A DNA stretch of 20,329 nucleotides from Bodo saltans (lineage: Eukaryota > Euglenozoa > Kinetoplastea > Eubodonida > Bodonidae): positions 12,818-33,146 of the forward strand of contig CYKH01002227.1 of the NCBI GenBank assembly GCA_001460835.1. Direction: 5' to 3'. The notes beneath the pieces are model-generated. The model searched no databases, had not been told where the DNA came from, and saw only the letters and a program-made list of their open reading frames with translations. Both the position numbers and the translations under genes were made by a program. Positions 16,624 through 20,329 of the stretch are shown here, one piece after another; within the stretch, counting starts at the first letter, position 1; every line of letters begins with the position of its first letter.

Positions 16624-17418
16624 CTACATAATGTCATCGTCGTTACCATCCAGCATGAGCATTCGCTGGCATCCCTCTCGTAGCAACTCCTTGATCGATC
16701 GATGTTGATGCTCTTTGGCGACTTGGACAGCGACAGCATACTGCTCCGTCGACGTTTCCCGCGTGTGCGAAGTTCGTCTGCTGCCACGTGCCGGAGTTCC
16801 ATCCCCTCCGCCAGCTGCTGAGGATGGTGTGACACGATGTTCAACAAACGTCCCTTGAGAGCAGAAGCTCGTCACTTGCCATTTCCCCGCACTCATAGAC
16901 TTCCCTGTGGACTCCATCGAGAGGTCCAATCCAGATGTGCTATTCTGGTACTGTGGAACGTTATGCTGCACCGCATCTCCGTCGCTTGGGCGAACTGTGT
17001 GCTGGAGCTGATCGTTAGGCCCACCGTTCCTGTTTGCATGAGAAAAGCGACCGTATCGGAGAGGAGGACTATACGAGGGCAGTGGCAATGAGCTACCTTC
17101 ACGAAAGCTTGCTTCCTCGTCTTCGTTCGACCTTGTTGTTGCAGTGGGAGAAATCACCAATCGCTGAGGTCCAGCTAGCGAAAGTGGAGAGAGTGAGCGC
17201 GCCAGTACTAAAGCCTTCGCCGCAGCTGCAACTCGAAGCACGTCATCGATCGCACTTGTGCACGTATCTTGGGATGAAGTCGATGAGCGCCGAGAAGACG
17301 AAAACGTAATGGCATCACCATCCAATGGGAGAGGGAGCAGTGCTTGCGATTCGCGAATTTCAAGATGCAGCACATCATCATTTCCTTGATGAAATGAAAC
17401 AGATTTCTTTGCAGGCAT
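16624..17418 (-). CDS. Hypothetical low-complexity protein
   Basis: This gene encodes about 264 residues from the ATG at 17418 (MPAKKSVSFHQ). The protein is mostly disordered and rich in Ser, Pro, Arg and Gly, with no membrane segment. A short C-terminal helix (about 230-260, YAVAVQVAKEHQHRSIKELLREGCQRMLML) is the only part that looks folded. Two further in-frame ATGs lie upstream at 17478 and 17475, but the intervening codons (FNVFAFLRA) are a pyrimidine tract followed by AG at 17439-17435, which argues that they are upstream of the splice site. The family is not recognised. Confidence 0.65.
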   Translation of the reverse strand: MPAKKSVSFHQGNDDVLHLEIRESQALLPLPLDGDAITFSSSRRSSTSSQDTCTSAIDDVLRVAAAAKALVLARSLSPLSLAGPQRLVISPTATTRSNEDEEASFREGSSLPLPSYSPPLRYGRFSHANRNGGPNDQLQHTVRPSDGDAVQHNVPQYQNSTSGLDLSMESTGKSMSAGKWQVTSFCSQGTFVEHRVTPSSAAGGGDGTPARGSRRTSHTRETSTEQYAVAVQVAKEHQHRSIKELLREGCQRMLMLDGNDDDIM

Positions 17419-17434
17419 ATGTGTCAATGATGTG

Positions 17435-17466
17435 CTACTATGTGGTGCGCGAAGAAAAGCGAAAAC
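17435..17466 (-). promoter_or_regulatory. Pyrimidine tract and AG acceptor that decides the start at 17418
   Basis: The sense-strand C/T tract (17466-17447) is followed by AG at 17439-17438 and 17436-17435, about 17-20 nt before the ATG at 17418. The upstream ATGs at 17478/17475 precede the tract. Confidence 0.5.
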
Positions 17467-17580
17467 ATTGAACATCATCGAATTAATCACGAAATGGGCA
17501 ATTGTGAATCGCGCAAGAGCAGCAAGTATCTCTTATGTCGGTTCGAGTTACGGCAGTGGTGGTTGAATTTAGACTGCTGG

Positions 17581-17892
17581 CTAGTACTTCTTCTTTCCGT
17601 GTGCCTTTTTCTTTGCGGAAGCAGGAGTCTCATTTGTAGTTTCGGCATCACCCGTATTCTTGACTTCAGCGGCGATTGCGGTTGCGGGTGCAACCGAAGG
17701 ATCGACTCGTCGCTTTTTCAAATCGGCAGTGTTCTCATCGACTCTGCCGCTGGTGCTTTGATTGGCTTCGCCCTCATCTTCATCGCGGGTGCGTTTTCGG
17801 TTGCGCTTTTCAAGGTACGCATCACGCTCCTTCGCTTTCTCTCGGAGCAGCTCAACGTACTTCTGACGCTTTTCACGGTGCTTTTTTGCCAT
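17581..17892 (-). CDS. Small lysine/arginine-rich protein, possibly nucleolar
   Basis: The gene encodes 103 residues from the ATG at 17892. The N-terminal third is a highly charged helix (KKHREKRQKYVELLREKAK), followed by an acidic and Ser/Thr linker and basic clusters (NRKRTR, LKKRR, KKKAHGKKK) that would serve as nuclear localisation signals. The composition resembles small ribosome-biogenesis or nucleolar proteins, but there is no diagnostic domain, so I do not name it. Unlike its neighbours, it has no clear pyrimidine tract directly upstream; the 247 bp before it is purine-rich on the sense strand. Confidence 0.65.
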   Translation of the reverse strand: MAKKHREKRQKYVELLREKAKERDAYLEKRNRKRTRDEDEGEANQSTSGRVDENTADLKKRRVDPSVAPATAIAAEVKNTGDAETTNETPASAKKKAHGKKKY

Positions 17893-18139
17893 TTTGAATC
17901 TTCTTTTACTGTTGCTGCAAGTTCAGCCAAAGGTAGTTTCAGTAACGTACGCTCGCCAAGCTTGTGGTATGTCGCAAGTCACTCAATTTTTCTTCCATTG
18001 TATTTCACATCGAACTCTGTTACATATTCTTCATTGATGCTTTCTCCATTTTCATCTTCGCGTAGTGTACAGGGCAATCCCTTTTCCTCCCTCGTCGTGA
18101 TCCGTGTCTCCACAGTTTGTCATTCTTGAGCTACTTTGT
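17893..18139 (-). other. Purine-rich intergenic region with coding-like sense frame
   Basis: Between the CFAP100 stop and the ATG at 17892 the sense strand lacks the expected C/T tract. One frame reads through 18121 to 17893 with a protein-like composition (segments such as GLPCTLREDENGESINEEY and HKLGERTLLKLPLAEL), interrupted by a single TGA near 17981 and without an ATG. It may be a decayed coding piece or chance. Confidence 0.3.
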
Positions 18140-19819
18140 TTACATGAAGAATTCGTCGTCCTCCTCTCCTGTGGTTTCTTGCTTTACGACAGTCTCTTTC
18201 TTCTTTGTATCGATAGGACGCGAGCGCCACATGACTGGTTTGCCAACCCGCTTGATAACGGGAGCTTGGGATCGCTCAAGTGCCTTGCGACTTCGCTCTT
18301 CACGCTCCTCGGCTTGCTTGTTGAGCATCACCTGACGTGCTTGCCTCCTGCGGTCCTTGTCACGCTGCTTCATTGTGGCTGCTACGAACGTCTCATCAAT
18401 GCCGTTCTTTGGATTCTTGATGGTTTGGCGCATTTCTTCGAGCTTAGTCTCGATGTAAGTGAGCATACCGAGGCTGTCCATGTTGGTTTCATCGCCACCA
18501 AGGTTGTTAAGCGTTCTGAAGATCGCCTTCACCTTCTCTTCGATCTTCACTTTGAGCTCTTCCTGGGTCAGTTGTCGTGTTTCAGCTGCGGGATCTTTCT
18601 TTTCGCCAGGGCCCTTCTTCTCGTCCTTTTTATCGTCTTTCGATTCTTTGCTCTGCGATGGATCACCGCTGCCGAGGACTCGCTCCAAGCGTTCTAGAAG
18701 AGTTCGCATCTTGGTTTGTTCAATGTGGATCTTGTTGGTGACACCTTCCATTTGTTGCTTTCGCTGGCCAGCAATCGATTGCATTTCCTGTTGCTCCTGC
18801 TGATACAGCTGAGCAATATTCTCGATTTCTTCCTCGAGTTCTTGACAGTTCTGAATAAGGAAGAGATTTCCCTCTTCAATGTTGATAAACTGTTCAAGGA
18901 TTTGATTTGGTTCGGTGAAGAACATCGGTACGCGATCGGGGTCATACGCGTCAAGGTTGTCCTTGATGTCAGGAAGTAACAAACCTTCCACCTGTTGGCG
19001 TAGTGCACTCGCTGTGCTAGTGACTCTGGACTCTAGGATGGACAGCATCTCCTCTTGGCGGCGCTCTTGTTCATCTTGCTCTAAATTATCCACGTCCTCA
19101 GCAAAAGCATTCTCAAGCTCGAGGACAATGCGCTGTCGTTCATCTTCGACGCGAAGGGCGAACAGAGTGTCCACGAACCAGCTCGGCTTTGTCAGGTCGT
19201 CTAAGAACTTCTTAAAGCCTAGGCACTGCTCCATTTGCTCTTCATTCTTCTTCTTGTCAGCTTCAAGCTGAGCGATTTGTGCTGAGAGTTTCTTGATCTC
19301 AAGGAGTTTTTCCTGCTTTGCTTTCGTTTCAATGTCTGCCCTCTTGACTGCTGCGTCTTGTTCTAGGTTGCTGTGCTTCAAGAAGTTGTTAAACTTCTCG
19401 TGGGTGCTGGCCAGCTGATCCTGCTGTTGTTTTAGACGTTTTTCAGAGCGATCAGCTTCTTCGTCCAGCTTCTTGATTTCCTGGCGCTTGGTGGCGAGCG
19501 ACATGCGAGCTAAGCCCATTTCACGCTTCTTCTGAATGTACACAGCCATGTTGTCCTTCTCACGCACATCGATGGTTGGGAGGTGAACCTCGCTATGGAG
19601 GTTTTGATGTTGAGATTGATTTCGTGAGTCGTCCATGTCTTCATCTGTGATTTGTGAACGTGCAGCACCAATCCTAGCGCTCTGGGTCGTCTTTTCGTGG
19701 ACTGGTTGCCCCTTCAGGCGTTCGCGCTCCATAGTGTTCTGACGCTTCTCCTCATCACGTAAAATGAAGACCTCTTCGTCTGTGGGCATTCGAAACGGAT
19801 TTCCGCCATGGCTATTCAT
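18140..19819 (-). CDS. CFAP100: CFAP100 (CCDC37/MIA1), axonemal inner-arm modifier
   Basis: This 559-residue coiled-coil protein belongs to the DUF4200 group. CFAP100, together with CFAP73, forms the MIA complex that affects the f/I1 inner dynein arm in motile cilia. The conserved N-terminal NPFRMPTDEEVFILRDEEK is at 7-25. The DUF4200 coil spans about 83-210 (YIQKKREMGLARMSLATKR and later EIKKLSAQIAQLEADKKK). The segment MFFTEPNQILEQF with NLFLIQNCQELEEEIE (about 298-330) and the C-terminal WRSRP plus acidic EEDDEFFM end both match the animal protein. Length is close to the usual ~600. The first ATG at 19819 aligns with the family start. A Lys/Asp-rich linker at about 385-410 is low complexity. 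Confidence 0.93.
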   Translation of the reverse strand: MNSHGGNPFRMPTDEEVFILRDEEKRQNTMERERLKGQPVHEKTTQSARIGAARSQITDEDMDDSRNQSQHQNLHSEVHLPTIDVREKDNMAVYIQKKREMGLARMSLATKRQEIKKLDEEADRSEKRLKQQQDQLASTHEKFNNFLKHSNLEQDAAVKRADIETKAKQEKLLEIKKLSAQIAQLEADKKKNEEQMEQCLGFKKFLDDLTKPSWFVDTLFALRVEDERQRIVLELENAFAEDVDNLEQDEQERRQEEMLSILESRVTSTASALRQQVEGLLLPDIKDNLDAYDPDRVPMFFTEPNQILEQFINIEEGNLFLIQNCQELEEEIENIAQLYQQEQQEMQSIAGQRKQQMEGVTNKIHIEQTKMRTLLERLERVLGSGDPSQSKESKDDKKDEKKGPGEKKDPAAETRQLTQEELKVKIEEKVKAIFRTLNNLGGDETNMDSLGMLTYIETKLEEMRQTIKNPKNGIDETFVAATMKQRDKDRRRQARQVMLNKQAEEREERSRKALERSQAPVIKRVGKPVMWRSRPIDTKKKETVVKQETTGEEDDEFFM

Positions 19820-19848
19820 CGTGAGTCGGAGCTAAGGGTTTATCCCTA

Positions 19849-19882
19849 CTGAAAGCGAGTGAGAAAAGGGAATGTAGAAACC
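19849..19882 (-). promoter_or_regulatory. Pyrimidine tract and AG acceptor for CFAP100
   Basis: A C/T-rich sense tract (19882-19851) is followed by AG at 19850-19849 and another AG three bases further on, giving a 5' UTR of about 30 nt. Confidence 0.5.
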
Positions 19883-20050
19883 AACAACGCTGCTCAGTTG
19901 TTCAAGAAAAATAGAGAATTCAAACGTGGCAAGCAACCTTACATGTAACTCTTCACTTACTCTACTGTGCACTTACAGCTTGTTTCTTTCATTATGTTGC
20001 GCGTTGGGGCAAATACAGCACCTGATGAGTAAAACGGGCGACAAAGGGGC

Positions 20051-20329
20051 TTAGCTGCAAAGGGTTGCGAAGCCGAGGCTCCCATGATTCTGTTCAATCA
20101 CGATTGTGTTGTAGATACCAAAGATTGTCACCGCAAGCATTGACCCACCCATGATCGTCGCAAGCGCCGCAACGATCAAGAACAGCATCCCACGCCGCTT
20201 GATTTCACGCATCAAGACAAACTGCCCAAATGCGGCAGAGAGCAGTCCTGCTCCAAACAGCATCACACCGAAGTCCCAACGCAGCTCCCCCGCCAAATCG
20301 TAGTCCGCCGCGGCTTGAACCGCAATCAG
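20051..20329 (-). CDS. TauE/SafE-type membrane transporter, C-terminal 92 codons
   Basis: The frame is open from the right edge to the TAA at 20051; the start lies outside the window (the apparent start at 20296 is TTG, not ATG). Two hydrophobic segments, about 20 residues (GVMLFGAGLLSAAFGQFVLM) and about 30 residues (from GMLFLIVAALATIMGG), are separated by a basic REIKRR loop. The tail NHGSLGFATLC resembles the conserved C-terminal end of eukaryotic TauE/SafE proteins, and the GQ plus basic-loop pattern also fits. In bacteria this family exports sulfite and other small anions; the eukaryotic substrate is unknown. With only the last fifth or so visible, the family call is moderate. Confidence 0.6.
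   Translation of the reverse strand: MIAVQAAADYDLAGELRWDFGVMLFGAGLLSAAFGQFVLMREIKRRGMLFLIVAALATIMGGSMLAVTIFGIYNTIVIEQNHGSLGFATLCS

Noticed and set aside
17440-18129. Long plus-strand open frame (229 codons) with hydrophobic stretches
   Set aside because: It lies antisense to the lysine-rich gene and the purine-rich spacer; Lys and Glu codons read as Phe, Leu and Ser on the other strand. All other genes are on the minus strand.

Overview
The window looks like nuclear DNA of a flagellated euglenozoan protist, most likely a free-living kinetoplastid such as Bodo saltans (inference). All supported genes lie on the minus strand. None needs an intron. They are separated by about 150-340 bp, and nearly every start is preceded on the sense strand by a pyrimidine-rich tract followed by AG, as expected for a polycistronic unit processed by spliced-leader trans-splicing. 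These tracts also guided start choice: several open frames run upstream of the likely ATG only because a pyrimidine tract happens to be open.

In transcription order (right to left): the C-terminal part of a TauE/SafE-type membrane protein (20329-20051); CFAP100, an axonemal inner-arm modifier (19819-18140); a small lysine-rich protein (17892-17581); a low-complexity unknown (17418-16624); VPS35L, the large Retriever/Commander subunit (16409-13551); a PlsC-type 1-acylglycerol-3-phosphate acyltransferase (13240-12434); a Ser/Pro-rich coiled-coil unknown (12093-10120); a protein with three SAM-like modules (9967-9266); a DNAJB13/RSP16-type radial-spoke J protein with a lost HPD motif (9021-8059); a large low-complexity plus coiled-coil protein (7720-5096); an ankyrin-repeat protein gene broken by two tandem duplications (4907-1215); and the N-terminal 310 codons of another coiled-coil protein (931 to the left edge). 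CFAP100 and DNAJB13 are clear cilium genes, and several of the coiled-coil proteins would fit a cytoskeletal role. VPS35L, the acyltransferase and TauE are membrane and trafficking genes. Neighbours in kinetoplastid units are generally not functionally grouped, so no pathway is inferred from order.

The most unusual feature is structural. There are three direct tandem duplications: 391 bp and 26 bp in the ankyrin gene, and 234 bp in VPS35L. The two long ones have similar copy divergence (about 2.6% and 3.4%), which suggests either two haplotypes joined head-to-tail in the assembly or recent duplications of similar age. The 26 bp and 391 bp units each shift the frame but sum to 417 bp (139 codons), so the frame is restored overall, with one stop in between. 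VPS35L also appears to lack a segment of roughly 75 residues that is conserved in the family. I found no CRISPR, mobile element, rRNA or tRNA, and no convincing new multi-gene system.
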